64,000 nt of DNA from Actinomycetes bacterium (GCA_023460935.1 JAEWOI010000021.1:1-64000); one strand, 5' to 3'. Positions 52,279 to 61,464 are shown, counted from the first letter of the stretch. Notes: generated by a model from the letters alone, not told the origin. Program-made: numbers and translations.

Positions 52279-52898
52279 GGCACCTGCGCAAGAGCTACGA
52301 GAGCGGCAGCCTGGACGAGGCCGACGCGGGCAGCGTCCCGCTGGCGCTGTTCCAGCGCTGGCTGGAGGATGCCGCCGGGCGGGTGGCCGAACCCAGCGCC
52401 ATGACCCTGGCGACCGTCGGAGCGGACGGCCGTCCGTCGACGAGGGTGGTGCTGCTGAAGGGCGCGGACGCCGCCGGCCTGGTCTTCTTCACCAACTACC
52501 GCAGCCGGAAGGCCCGCGAGCTGGAGGCCAACCCCTGGGCAGCAGCCCAGTTCCACTGGGCAGAACTTGAGCGCGTCGTCCGGATCGAGGGACGGGTCGA
52601 GCGCACCTCGGCTGCCGAGTCCGACGCCTACTTCGCCACCCGCCCGCTGGATTCACGGATCGGCGCCTGGGCATCGCCGCAGAGCGAGGTGATCAGCTCA
52701 AGGGCCGTGTTGGTGGCCAACGCCGCGAAGGCATCGGCCACCCACGGGCTGAACCCGCCCCGGCCACAGCACTGGGGCGGCTACCGCATCGTCCCGGACA
52801 CCTGGGAGTTCTGGCAGGGCAGGAAGTCGCGGTTGCACGACCGGGTGCGGTTCCGCCTGGCTGCGGGCAACTGGGTGCGCGAGCGGCTGGCGCCATGA
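52269..52898 (+). CDS. pdxH: Pyridoxamine 5'-phosphate oxidase
   Basis: FMN enzyme oxidising pyridoxamine or pyridoxine 5'-phosphate to PLP with O2 (salvage). The 209-residue protein has SAMTLATVGADGRPSTRVVLLKG (FMN and substrate binding), FFTNYRSRKARELEANP, SPQSEVISSR and the C-terminal signature EFWQGRKSRLHDR with RFRLAAGNW. Length is typical. GTG start inside folP2 (ten-base overlap); stop overlaps the aminotransferase start by four bases. Together with pdxST at 31.9 kb the organism has both de novo and salvage B6 routes. Confidence 0.95.
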   Translation: MDLRHLRKSYESGSLDEADAGSVPLALFQRWLEDAAGRVAEPSAMTLATVGADGRPSTRVVLLKGADAAGLVFFTNYRSRKARELEANPWAAAQFHWAELERVVRIEGRVERTSAAESDAYFATRPLDSRIGAWASPQSEVISSRAVLVANAAKASATHGLNPPRPQHWGGYRIVPDTWEFWQGRKSRLHDRVRFRLAAGNWVRERLAP

Positions 52899-54067
52899 GC
52901 TACCGGCTCGCTTCCCGGTTCGCCGGCGTGACCACCTCGCCGGTGCGCGACATCCTGGCCGTGGTCAACCGCGGCGACGTGATCTCCTTCGCCGGCGGCA
53001 TCCCCGACCCGGCCCTGTTCGAGGTGGACGACTTCCGGGCCGCGTTCGACCACGTCCTCGCCAGGCAGGGACGGCGGGCGCTGCAGTACGCCACCACCAG
53101 GGGCGAGCCGGAACTGCTGGACCAGCTGGCGGCCCGGCTCTCCCGTAACCTGCCCACCACACCGGGGCAGGTGCAGGTGACCAGCGGCTCCCAGGAGGGC
53201 ATCTTCCTGGTCGGACAGGTGCTGCTCGACGCCGGCGACGTGGTGCTGGTGGAGCAGCCCACCTACCTCGCCGCGGTGCAGGCGTTCACCCTCGCCGGGG
53301 CCCGGCTGGTGCCGGTGGCGACCGACGAGGACGGCGTGCTGCCGGACGCGCTGGCCGCGGCCATCGAACGGAACCGGCCGAAGTTCGTCTACCTGATCCC
53401 GAGCTTCCAGAACCCGACCGGCCGCTCGATGCCGGCCGCCCGCAGGCAGGACGTTGCCGCGGTCCTGGTGCGCACCGGCGTGCCGTTGCTCGAGGACGAC
53501 CCCTATGGCGAGTTGAGCTTCGACGGCGGCCCCGCCCGGCCGCTGGCCGCGCTGCCCGGCATGGCCGCCCAGACCGTGCTGCTCAACTCGGCCTCCAAGG
53601 TGATGGCGCCCGGGGTACGGGTCGGCTGGCTGCGGGCAGAGGGTGAGGTCCTGCGCTCTCTCGAGATCGCCAAGCAGGCGATCGGCCTGCAGAGCGCGGT
53701 CACCGACCAGCTGGCGGTCGCGCACTACCTGGCCAACTGCGACCTGGACGCGCACATCTCCAGGGTGGTCTCGGTCTACCGCGAGCGCAGGGACGCGATG
53801 CTGGCCGGGCTCGCCGGGCTGCTGCCGGCCGGGGCCACCTCGACCAGGCCGGCCGGAGGGATGTTCCTGTGGCTCCGGCTGGGCGACGGCACCGACACCG
53901 CGGCGCTGCTCCCGGCGGCGGTCGCAGCCGGGGTGGCCTACGTGCCCGGCTGGCCGTTCTTCGCCGCCGAGCCGGACGGGTCGACCATGCGGCTGTCCTT
54001 CGTCACCAACCCCCCGGACGTGATCGACGACGGCCTCCGCCGCCTGGCTGGAGCGCTGGGCTGGTGA
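52895..54067 (+). CDS. PLP-dependent aminotransferase, class I/II
   Basis: A 390-residue fold-type I aminotransferase. ISFAGGIPDPALFEVDDF at the start and ALQYATTRGEPELLDQLA are typical of the 2-aminoadipate/aromatic aminotransferase (LysN, ARO8-like) group; YLIPSFQNPTGRSM and PLP-binding Lys235 in LLNSASKVMAPGVRVGWL follow. Catalyses amino transfer between an amino acid and 2-oxoglutarate; specificity not readable. ATGA overlap with pdxH means cofactor-making oxidase and a PLP enzyme are made together. Unlike MocR regulators it has no DNA-binding domain. Confidence 0.88.
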   Translation: MSYRLASRFAGVTTSPVRDILAVVNRGDVISFAGGIPDPALFEVDDFRAAFDHVLARQGRRALQYATTRGEPELLDQLAARLSRNLPTTPGQVQVTSGSQEGIFLVGQVLLDAGDVVLVEQPTYLAAVQAFTLAGARLVPVATDEDGVLPDALAAAIERNRPKFVYLIPSFQNPTGRSMPAARRQDVAAVLVRTGVPLLEDDPYGELSFDGGPARPLAALPGMAAQTVLLNSASKVMAPGVRVGWLRAEGEVLRSLEIAKQAIGLQSAVTDQLAVAHYLANCDLDAHISRVVSVYRERRDAMLAGLAGLLPAGATSTRPAGGMFLWLRLGDGTDTAALLPAAVAAGVAYVPGWPFFAAEPDGSTMRLSFVTNPPDVIDDGLRRLAGALGW

Positions 54068-54073
54068 GCCGGG

Positions 54074-54625
54074 TCAGCCGCGGCCGCGCAGCCCGGCCCT
54101 GATCCCGCTCACCACCGTGGCGAGCTGCGGCCCTGCCCGGTGCGGGATGACGTGGGCGGCGTTGGTGTCCACCTGCACGAACACGTGGTCGTCGGTCTCC
54201 ACCAGCTGGGCGATCCGGGCCCACGCGACATGCTCGGTGCGGTTCGAGACTGCGACGTTCAGCCCTTCTGCGTCCAGCCACACCCGCCGTTCGGCCCCGG
54301 TGCGGGCCAGGGCCTCCCGCGCCCTGCGCCGGTACGGGCGGGCCAGCAGGTACTCCGCCACCCGGGCGCTGCGCCACTCGGCCAGGGCCAGCGCCACCCC
54401 GCACGCCACAGCGAGCAGCTCCCCGGCCGCGGCCAGCGTCCACGAGCGGCCGAGCAGCAGTGGGATCGTCGCCGCTGCGGACACCACCAAGTAGGCCGCG
54501 ATGCCGACCAGCCACGCCGAGAGAACGGCCAGGCGGTGCCCGCGCCGGTCGTGCTCTCCGCTCTGCCTGGCCTGCCAGGCCGCGAACGCAGCCAGGTCGG
54601 CGACGGTGAGTTCGTAGGCGAGCAC
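54074..54625 (-). CDS. YcxB-like membrane protein
   Basis: A 183-residue protein with two helices (about residues 35-60 and 66-85; AYLVVSAAATIPLLL, AAGELLAVACGVALA) and a C-terminal soluble domain (GLNVAVSNRTEHVAWARIAQLVETDDHVFVQVD, given here in part as HVAWARIAQLVETDD) like the YcxB domain, which recalls PH-like folds. Function unknown. The GTG start (VLAYELTV) avoids overlap with the HAD gene 20 bases upstream; a GTG eight codons earlier is possible. Confidence 0.72.
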   Translation of the reverse strand: MLAYELTVADLAAFAAWQARQSGEHDRRGHRLAVLSAWLVGIAAYLVVSAAATIPLLLGRSWTLAAAGELLAVACGVALALAEWRSARVAEYLLARPYRRRAREALARTGAERRVWLDAEGLNVAVSNRTEHVAWARIAQLVETDDHVFVQVDTNAAHVIPHRAGPQLATVVSGIRAGLRGRG

Positions 54626-54645
54626 GCCCGAAGGGTACCCGCGCC

Positions 54646-55260
54646 TCACACTCCGGGCACGCCGAGCGCCTGCAGACGGTGGCGAAGGTGTCCGTAGGTG
54701 TCGGTTGCGGCGAAGTGGACGGCCCGCAGCCCCGCCCTGGCCGCGCCCCGGACGTTGACGGCCAGGTCGTCGACGAAGACCGCCTCCTGCGGTGCCACCC
54801 CCAGTGCCTGGACGATGTGGCTGAAGAAGGCGGGGTCGGGCTTGGCCAGCCCCACCTCGAAGGAGTGGAACTGCTGGTCGAAGTGCCGGGCATAGGGCAG
54901 GTTCGCCCGGATGTAGCTGCCGCGGTAGCTCTGCTGGTTGGTGGCGAGCACGGTCACCGGCCCCGCCGCCCGCACCCTGTCGACGAGGGCGAGCATGCGC
55001 TCGTCCACCTCGATCCGGTACCAGACCGCGAGCACGTCGTCTGCGCTGCAGGTGCGGCCGCGGCGGGCGAGCGCTTCAGCGATCAGTTCCCTCAGGTCGA
55101 CCTGCCCGGTGAGGGTGGTGACCTCCTTGCGGAAGATCTCCGCGGGGAACCCCGGCCCGCCGAGCCTGGCGAGTTCCGCCAGCCAGCCGGGGGCCGGGTA
55201 CTGCACCACACCGTCCGCGTCCAGCAGCAGGGCGCGTACCGGTGGGCTCGGCGCTGCCAC
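54646..55260 (-). CDS. HAD-superfamily hydrolase
   Basis: A 204-residue phosphatase-like protein. Motif I is LLLDADGVV with nucleophile Asp14 and Asp16, motif II TVLATNQQS, and motif III/IV GLAKPDPAFF then AVFVDDLAVNV. The cap is short and helical, like the YihX/epoxide-hydrolase N-terminal group. Small phosphorylated metabolites are the usual substrates. GTG start one base beyond the ilvD stop suggests co-transcription with ilvD, possibly as a housekeeping metabolite-repair enzyme. Confidence 0.85.
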   Translation of the reverse strand: MAAPSPPVRALLLDADGVVQYPAPGWLAELARLGGPGFPAEIFRKEVTTLTGQVDLRELIAEALARRGRTCSADDVLAVWYRIEVDERMLALVDRVRAAGPVTVLATNQQSYRGSYIRANLPYARHFDQQFHSFEVGLAKPDPAFFSHIVQALGVAPQEAVFVDDLAVNVRGAARAGLRAVHFAATDTYGHLRHRLQALGVPGV

Positions 55261-55261
55261 C

Positions 55262-57181
55262 TCAGCCGACGGTCGCCGGGGCCGGCTCGCCGGGTGGTGC
55301 CGGCACCACCGCAGGGGAAGCAGCCGGTTCGATGGACCGCGCCGCGCCCTTGTCCGCCGACAGCGCGAGCGACGCATACACCTTCAGGGCAGTCGAAACC
55401 TCCCGCACCCGGTTTCGCGGCCGCCAGCCGGACGCGTCCTGGCGCGCGCGGCGTCCGGCGAGGGTCGCCTCGTCGACCAGCAAAGTCACCGAACGGTCGG
55501 GAATGGAGATCTCGATCAGGTCGCCATCCTCCACCAGGCCGATCACGCCGCCGGCGGCGGCCTCGGGGGAGACGTGGCCGATCGAGAGCCCGGAGGAGCC
55601 GCCGGAGAAGCGGCCGTCGGTGATCAGCGCGCACTGCGGTCCCAGTCCGAGACCCTTCAGGTAGGAGGTGGGGTACAGCATCTCCTGCATGCCCGGGCCA
55701 CCCCTGGGGCCCTCGTACCGCACCACCACCACGTCGCCGGGCTGCACGCGCTTGCCGAGGATGGCCTCCACCGCCTCCTCCTGGGACTCGGTGACCACCG
55801 CCGTGCCGCGGAACGTCCACTGGTCGGCCGGGACCCCGGCGGTCTTGACGATGCAGCCGTCCGGGGCGAGGTTGCCGGTCAGCACGGCCAGGCCGCCGTC
55901 CGCTGTGTAGGCGTGCTCCACCGACCGGATGCAGCCGGCCTCGCTGTCGGTGTCGAGCTCTGTCCAGCGGTTGGTCGAGCTGAACGCCTCCGTCGTACGC
56001 ACGCCACCCGGCGCGGCGTACCACAGGTCCATCGCCTCTGCGGAGGTCTTTCCGCCGCGTAGGTCCCAGGCGTCCAGCCACTCCGCCAGCGAGCGGGAGT
56101 GGACGGCGTGCACCGACTCGTCCAGCAGGCCGCCGCGGCGCAGCTCACCGAGGATGGCAGGCATCCCGCCGGCCCGGTGGACGTCCTCCATGTAGTACTT
56201 CGTAGTATTCGGGGCCACCTTCGCCAGGCACGGGGTCTCGCGGGAGAGCGTGTCGATGTCGGCCATGGTGAAGTCGACGCCGGCCTCCCGGGCAGCGGCC
56301 AGGATGTGCAGCACGGTGTTGGTGGAGCCGCCCATGGCGATGTCGAGCCGCATCGCGTTGGCGAACGCAGCCTTAGTCGCGATCGACCGCGGCAGCACCG
56401 ACTCGTCGTCCTCGCCGTAGTAGCGGTTGGCGAGCTCCACGGCCAGGCGGCCCGCCTCGAGGAACAACTCCTTGCGGACGGCTGAGGTAGCCAGGGTGGA
56501 GCCGTTGCCCGGCAGGGACAGCCCGAGCGCCTCGGTCAGGCAGTTCATCGAGTTCGCGGTGAACATGCCCGAGCAGGAGCCGCAGGTGGGGCAGGCGTTC
56601 TCCTCGATCGCCGACAGCGCCTCGTCGCTCACCGTCGCGTCCACGGCCTTCACCATCGCGTCGATCAGGTCCAGCCGGGCGCCGTCCGGCTCGGGGCCAC
56701 CCGGGACGACCTGTGCCCCCAGCACCCGGCCGGCCTCCATCGGGCCACCGGAGACGAACACCGTCGGGATGTTCAGCCGCAGCGCAGCCAGCAGCATGCC
56801 CGGAGTGATCTTGTCGCAGTTGGAGATGCACACCAGCACGTCGGCGCAGTGGGCGTTGACCATGTACTCCACCGAGTCGGCGATCAGTTCGCGGCTCGGC
56901 AGCGAGTAGAGCATGCCGCCGTGGCCCATAGCGATGCCGTCGTCCACAGCGATCGTGTTGAACTCCCGGCCCACGCCGCCGGCCTCGGCGATCGCGCCGG
57001 CCACCAGGGCGCCCATGTTGCGCAGGTGCACGTGCCCGGGGACGAACTGGGTGAAGGAGTTGGCGATGGCGACGATCGGCTTGCCGAAGTCCGCGTCGAC
57101 CATGCCGGTGGCACGCCACAGGGCGCGGGCGCCGGCCATGTTGCGGCCGTGGGTGACGGTACGGGAGCGCAGTGCTGGCAT
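55262..57181 (-). CDS. ilvD: Dihydroxy-acid dehydratase
   Basis: Penultimate step of valine and isoleucine synthesis; dehydrates 2,3-dihydroxy acids with an iron-sulphur cluster and Mg2+. The 639-residue sequence aligns closely by eye with the E. coli enzyme: SRTVTHGRNMAGARALWRA at the start, ISNCDKITPGML and CPTCGSCSGMFTANSMNC with the cluster cysteines, GRFSGGSSGLSIGHVSPEA near the C terminus. About 25 residues longer than E. coli, through a Pro/Ala-rich tail. Other ilv genes are not in the window. The HAD gene follows directly. Confidence 0.96.
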   Translation of the reverse strand: MPALRSRTVTHGRNMAGARALWRATGMVDADFGKPIVAIANSFTQFVPGHVHLRNMGALVAGAIAEAGGVGREFNTIAVDDGIAMGHGGMLYSLPSRELIADSVEYMVNAHCADVLVCISNCDKITPGMLLAALRLNIPTVFVSGGPMEAGRVLGAQVVPGGPEPDGARLDLIDAMVKAVDATVSDEALSAIEENACPTCGSCSGMFTANSMNCLTEALGLSLPGNGSTLATSAVRKELFLEAGRLAVELANRYYGEDDESVLPRSIATKAAFANAMRLDIAMGGSTNTVLHILAAAREAGVDFTMADIDTLSRETPCLAKVAPNTTKYYMEDVHRAGGMPAILGELRRGGLLDESVHAVHSRSLAEWLDAWDLRGGKTSAEAMDLWYAAPGGVRTTEAFSSTNRWTELDTDSEAGCIRSVEHAYTADGGLAVLTGNLAPDGCIVKTAGVPADQWTFRGTAVVTESQEEAVEAILGKRVQPGDVVVVRYEGPRGGPGMQEMLYPTSYLKGLGLGPQCALITDGRFSGGSSGLSIGHVSPEAAAGGVIGLVEDGDLIEISIPDRSVTLLVDEATLAGRRARQDASGWRPRNRVREVSTALKVYASLALSADKGAARSIEPAASPAVVPAPPGEPAPATVG

Positions 57182-57365
57182 GGGTACTTCCTCGGGTCGT
57201 CGAACCCCGCCAGCCTAGTCCGGCCAGGGTTGGGCACCGGGGTGTCTCGGTGCCGCCGTGGTCCCCCGGCAGGGCGTCACCCCGGCAGGGGATTACCCCG
57301 GGGAGTGGATTGGGGCTAGCGTGGGCCGGGTCGCATCAGCGCATGCGTGGCAACTGAGGGGTGTC

Positions 57366-58715
57366 ATGGCAGGCGAAATCGTGCGCGGGGCTGCGCGCCT
57401 CGCGCTGGCCGTCAGCGTGGCCGCGGGCGTCCTGGTCCTCGGGCCGGCGCCGGGCGCTGCCGCGGACTGGCTGGACGATGCGCGCCGGCTCCCCGGGGGT
57501 GCGGCGTCCCAGACACGGCCGGCCGGCTCCGGGAACCGCGTGGTCTACCTCGACGACACCAGGTCCGGCCCGGCGGGCGACTCCGGCGGCGCGGAGCAGC
57601 TGGCCGACGTGCGCGTGCTCGACCTCGGCACCTGGAGCAGCACCCGGCTGACCAGGCACCCGACCGCCATCGGTCGCCCGGCGATCTCGGACGCCTTGGT
57701 CGTGTGGCCCGAGCAGGGCGGCCGGCCCGGCGCTGTGCGGCTCCGGCTGTACGACCTGGCCACCGGCGAGGGGCGCCGGCTGGCCGGCAAGGGTGGCACG
57801 GACGTGGCGATCGACGGCCACCGGGCCTGCTACGAGCGGGGGCAGCGGGTGTTCGTCCGCAACCTGCGCTCCGGCAGCGAGCGTGCCGTCTCGCCCGGCT
57901 CCAGCCGGGCCGGGGCCTGTGACATCTCGGGCCGGACCGTGGTCTGGCAGGACCACCGCAACGGCCTGGACTACGACATCTACAGCCTCGACCTGGCCAC
58001 CGGCAGGGAGACCCGCCTCACCAGCCACCCCGCCGACCAGTCGATGCCGAGGGTGAGCGGCGACGTCGTGGTCTGGCAGGACCAGCGGGGCGGCGTGCAG
58101 GGCACCGACATCTACGCCCGCAACCTGGTGACCGGGTCGGAGACCCGGCTCAGCACTGCCGGCGGCGTGCAGTGGTTCGCCGAGGTCGACGACGACCGCG
58201 TGGTATGGATGGACGAGCGGCACGGCCACGACAACACCGAGGTCTACCTGTACGACCTGGCCAGCAGGGTGGAGACCAGGGTCACCAACTCCTCCGGCTG
58301 GAGCGGCAACCCTGCGGTGTTCGGCGACCGGATCGTCTACGAGGAGGAGGTGGCGGGCGCCCGGGACCTCTACGCGGCCGACATCACCGTGCCCGACCTC
58401 AGCGTCACCGTGCAGACCCTGGTCCCCGCCGGCACCGCGCCGGTGCTCGACGGGCGGCTGGTCGGCGCGGACGGGGGCGGTGTGGCGAACGAGGTGGTGC
58501 AGGCCGAGTACTCCGCCGACGGCGTGCACTGGTTCCCCGCCGGGACCGCTGAGACTGCGCACGACGGGCGGTTCAGCCTCACCGTGGCGACCCTCACCAG
58601 CGCGGCCCGCCTGCGGGTCTGGTTCCCCGGCAGCCCGGAGTACCCGCCGGTCGCCTCCCGGGAGGTCCCGATCACCCTGGAGCCCCTGCTGCTGCGCGGG
58701 GTGGAACTTCGCTAG
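57366..58715 (+). CDS. Secreted TolB-like beta-propeller protein
   Basis: A 449-residue exported protein. MAGEIVRGAARLALAVSVAA and GVLVLGPAPGAAA form a signal peptide; the mature part has five to six repeated blades of the form VVWQDHR(N/G)G...IY(S/A)xxLxTGxETRLT, near residues 85, 200, 240 and 290, then an Ig-like C-terminal module from about 350 (PVLDGRLVGADGGG). The repeats resemble TolB/DPP-IV N-terminal propellers found in actinobacterial secreted proteins, where they may bind ligands or peptides. ATG at 57366 selected by the signal peptide. No catalytic triad seen. Confidence 0.8.
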   Translation: MAGEIVRGAARLALAVSVAAGVLVLGPAPGAAADWLDDARRLPGGAASQTRPAGSGNRVVYLDDTRSGPAGDSGGAEQLADVRVLDLGTWSSTRLTRHPTAIGRPAISDALVVWPEQGGRPGAVRLRLYDLATGEGRRLAGKGGTDVAIDGHRACYERGQRVFVRNLRSGSERAVSPGSSRAGACDISGRTVVWQDHRNGLDYDIYSLDLATGRETRLTSHPADQSMPRVSGDVVVWQDQRGGVQGTDIYARNLVTGSETRLSTAGGVQWFAEVDDDRVVWMDERHGHDNTEVYLYDLASRVETRVTNSSGWSGNPAVFGDRIVYEEEVAGARDLYAADITVPDLSVTVQTLVPAGTAPVLDGRLVGADGGGVANEVVQAEYSADGVHWFPAGTAETAHDGRFSLTVATLTSAARLRVWFPGSPEYPPVASREVPITLEPLLLRGVELR

Positions 58716-58722
58716 CCGTACC

Positions 58723-59553
58723 TCAGAGCTCCACCGTGCCGGCCACCAGCGTCCGCGTGCGCCCGCCGATCCACAGCCGGTCGCCGTCGGCGTCGACGAA
58801 GACCTCGCCCCTGCGGCCCAGCTGTGAGCCCTGGGTGGCGACGTAGCTCGCGGGCACAGCGCCGTTCCCCCGGAGCCACTGTGCCGCGGCAGCCTGCAGG
58901 CTGCCGGTCACCGGGTCCTCCCAGCTCCCGACGAACCCGCGCACCTCGTAGGCGTAGCCGTCCCCGCCGAGCCCGACCACGCCGAGGTGCTCGGTCGCGC
59001 CCAGCCTGGCCAGGTCGGGGGTGAGTGCGCGCACCGCCCGGTCGTCGGCCAGTTGCACCATCCGCCAGGGTGCACCGTTGTCGCCCCACTCGTGTGCCAC
59101 CCAGTCGTCCCTGCCGATGCCCAGCACGGCCTCGGCCAGCCGTACCGAGTCCTCATCCAGCGGGCCGCTGCGGCGCCGCGGAGGTGCGGCGAAGGCTGGG
59201 CGGCCGCCGTCCACCCGCACCTGCACCAGGCCGACGCCGCACTCCTGCACGACCAGGCCGGGGACGTGCGAGACGCCTCCTGCGGCCAGCCAGGCGTGCG
59301 CCGTGCCGAGGGTCGGGTGCCCGGCGAAAGGCAGTTCGTTGCCGGCGGTGAAGATGCGCACGCGGTAGTCCGCGGCCGGATCGGTGGGCGGCAGCAGGAA
59401 CGTGGTCTCCGAGAGGTTCGTCCACGCCGCGAACGCCTGCATGGTGGCGTCGTCCAGCCCGGCCGCGTCGTGCACCACGGCGAGCGGGTTGCCGCGGACG
59501 GCCGGAGCGGCGTCGGGGCCGAACACGTCGACCTGGGTGAACGGCCGGGCCAT
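58723..59553 (-). CDS. PhzF-family isomerase
   Basis: A 276-residue two-domain alpha/beta protein of the PhzF/diaminopimelate-epimerase superfamily. FTQVDVFGPD at the start, GNPLAVVHDA near 21-30, Glu49 in NLSETTFLLPP (the PhzF acid/base position) and GHPTLGTAHAWL near 77 are the landmarks. The rest of a phenazine cluster is absent, so an unknown isomerase reaction is more likely than phenazine synthesis. It abuts pfkA directly, its ATG being immediately after the pfkA stop in the opposite reading order: both are leftward, pfkA first. Confidence 0.87.
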   Translation of the reverse strand: MARPFTQVDVFGPDAAPAVRGNPLAVVHDAAGLDDATMQAFAAWTNLSETTFLLPPTDPAADYRVRIFTAGNELPFAGHPTLGTAHAWLAAGGVSHVPGLVVQECGVGLVQVRVDGGRPAFAAPPRRRSGPLDEDSVRLAEAVLGIGRDDWVAHEWGDNGAPWRMVQLADDRAVRALTPDLARLGATEHLGVVGLGGDGYAYEVRGFVGSWEDPVTGSLQAAAAQWLRGNGAVPASYVATQGSQLGRRGEVFVDADGDRLWIGGRTRTLVAGTVEL

Positions 59554-60684
59554 TCAGTCGCCCAGCCCGGTGCCGAGCTTGCGCGCGGTCTCCACCCACT
59601 CGTGGTCGGGCGGCACGAGCTTCAGCTTGCCGGCCACCTCTGCGAGCGGCACCAGCTCGGTGCCCTCGCCGCGGGCGGCGACCATGATGCCCGACTCGCC
59701 GCGGGCGAGCGCGTCGGCGGCAGCCGTGCCGAGGCGGGAGGCCAGCAGGCGGTCCGCGGCGCAGGGCGTCCCGCCACGCTGGACGTAGCCGAGGATCGAC
59801 ACCCGCGACTCGAGCCCGGTGGCGGCCTCCAGCTCCCGGGCGAGCTTGAAGGTGTGCTCGCGCTGGGAGTCCTCGACGTTGGCCAGGTGGGCCTTCGCCG
59901 CCCGGGCGGCCTCGGGCGTCTTCGATGCCCGCACCAGCAGTTGCGCAGCCTCGTGGTCGGCGCTGTCCTGGGTGTCGCGGGCACCCTCGGCCACCGCCAC
60001 CACGCTGAACGTGCTGCCGCGGCGCAGCCGCTCCTTGATGGTGTCGGCGACGCTCTCCACCGAGTACGGGATCTCCGGCAGCAGGATGATGTCGGCGCCG
60101 CCGGCGATCCCGGCTCCAAGGGCCAGCCAGCCCGCCCGGTGGCCCATGATCTCGGTGAGGATGATCCGGTGGTGGCTGTGCGCTGTGCTGTGCAGCCTGT
60201 CGATGGCGTCGGTGGCGATCTCCATCGCGGTGGCGAAGCCGAAGCTGGTGTCGGTGCGGGCGATGTCGTTGTCGATGGTCTTGGGCAGGGTGATCACGTT
60301 CAGGCCGGCCTCGGCCAGGCGTAGCGCGTTCTTCGCCGTCCCGCCCCCGCCGAGCAGCACCAGCCCGGACAGCCCCTCCTTCTCGTAGTGCTCGACGACC
60401 GTGGGGCGCATGTCGCGCACCTCCCCGTCGATGACCATCTTGTGCACCTTGTCGCGGCTGGTGCCCAGGATCGTGCCGCCGACGGTGAGGATGCCGGAGA
60501 GCGCGGCACCGTCCAGGGTCAGGTAGCGGTTCTCCACCAGGCCCCGGATGCCGTCGCGGTAGCCGATCAACTCCATGCCGTGGTGGCCGATCGCCGCCTT
60601 GCCGAAACCCCGGATCGCAGCGTTCAGGCCCGGGCTGTCGCCGCCGGCGGTGAGAATCCCGATCCGCTTCCTTGGCTGGGTCAT
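59554..60684 (-). CDS. pfkA: 6-phosphofructokinase, PKTIDND/GGGGT variant
   Basis: Phosphorylates fructose 6-phosphate in glycolysis. Of 376 residues; GILTAGGDSPGLNA (9-22), GGGGT at 112-116, PKTIDND at 134-140 and SILGYVQRGGTP near 305. In ATP-dependent PFKs the nucleotide loop is GGDGS and the catalytic block is PGTIDND; PPi enzymes have GGDDT and PKTIDND. This one has Lys135 like PPi enzymes but GGGGT in the loop, so the phosphoryl donor is uncertain (ATP, PPi or both). The single active-site aspartates 138 and 140 are kept. Confidence 0.9.
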   Translation of the reverse strand: MTQPRKRIGILTAGGDSPGLNAAIRGFGKAAIGHHGMELIGYRDGIRGLVENRYLTLDGAALSGILTVGGTILGTSRDKVHKMVIDGEVRDMRPTVVEHYEKEGLSGLVLLGGGGTAKNALRLAEAGLNVITLPKTIDNDIARTDTSFGFATAMEIATDAIDRLHSTAHSHHRIILTEIMGHRAGWLALGAGIAGGADIILLPEIPYSVESVADTIKERLRRGSTFSVVAVAEGARDTQDSADHEAAQLLVRASKTPEAARAAKAHLANVEDSQREHTFKLARELEAATGLESRVSILGYVQRGGTPCAADRLLASRLGTAAADALARGESGIMVAARGEGTELVPLAEVAGKLKLVPPDHEWVETARKLGTGLGD

Positions 60685-60799
60685 CAGCGTCCCCTTCTTC
60701 GGCAGGGCATCAGGCTAGCCCGATCAGGGCGTGGCGGGCGATGATGGTGTGGCATGCCGGTGCTTTCCTAGGGGTGCACCCTCTGACAGGAGCTGGACG

Positions 60800-61462
60800 A
60801 TGAGCCGCCGACTACTGCTGGCCCTACTGGCCCCCGCCGCTGCACTCGCGCTCGCAGCCTGCGCCACCGTCCGGCCGGACGCGACCGGCTCTCCGGCCCC
60901 GACTCCGCCGTCGGCGGCGCCGGTCACCTCCGCGACTCCGACGCCCACCCCGTCCAGCGCCTCGCCGACCCCTTCGGCCACGCCCACCGACGACGAGGGC
61001 GCGAGCCTGCTGCTCCGGGGTGACGGGCTGGCCAACTTCGACTTCGGGGCGAAGCAGCTGGCGGTCATGGAGCTGCTGGAGGACCAGCTCGGCGATCCCG
61101 ACGAGAGCTCCCAGGGCGTGCTGTGCGAGCTGGACGACTCCAGCCCCTGGGCGCAGACCATCGTTTACGGCGGCCTGTGGGTGCAGTTCGAGGCGAAGGA
61201 CGGCAAGAAGAGTTCGCCGCGCACCCTCGGGGCCTGGGGTTTCCAGCTGTCGCAGGAGTTCGCCGAGCCGCTGGAGATGGCTGACGGGGTGCCGCTCGAC
61301 CTCAGCTTCAAGCAGCTCAAGGCCAGGTATCCCGAGGGCAAGCTGCGCGACATCGGCTTCGGCGACGGCACCAGGATGTTCACCCTGCCGAACAAGATCC
61401 GCTTCATCGGGGCCAGCCGGCCCGACCTGGTCTCGGCAGGCTCGTTCAGCACCTGCGAGTGA
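60800..61462 (+). CDS. Lipoprotein with Pro/Thr/Ser linker
   Basis: A 220-residue lipoprotein: MSRRLLLALLAPAAALALAA then Cys20-21 (lipobox LAAC), a 45-residue PTPTPSSASPTPSATPT linker and a soluble domain (LLLRGDGLANFDFGAKQLAV, CELDDSSPWAQTIVYGGLWVQF). The domain has two far-apart cysteines and a C-terminal CE. Not recognised; similar secreted single-domain proteins are frequent in actinobacteria. GGAG nine bases before the ATG. Divergent from pfkA; DUF2231 converges from the other side with two bases between. Confidence 0.75.
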   Translation: MSRRLLLALLAPAAALALAACATVRPDATGSPAPTPPSAAPVTSATPTPTPSSASPTPSATPTDDEGASLLLRGDGLANFDFGAKQLAVMELLEDQLGDPDESSQGVLCELDDSSPWAQTIVYGGLWVQFEAKDGKKSSPRTLGAWGFQLSQEFAEPLEMADGVPLDLSFKQLKARYPEGKLRDIGFGDGTRMFTLPNKIRFIGASRPDLVSAGSFSTCE

Positions 61463-61464
61463 GG

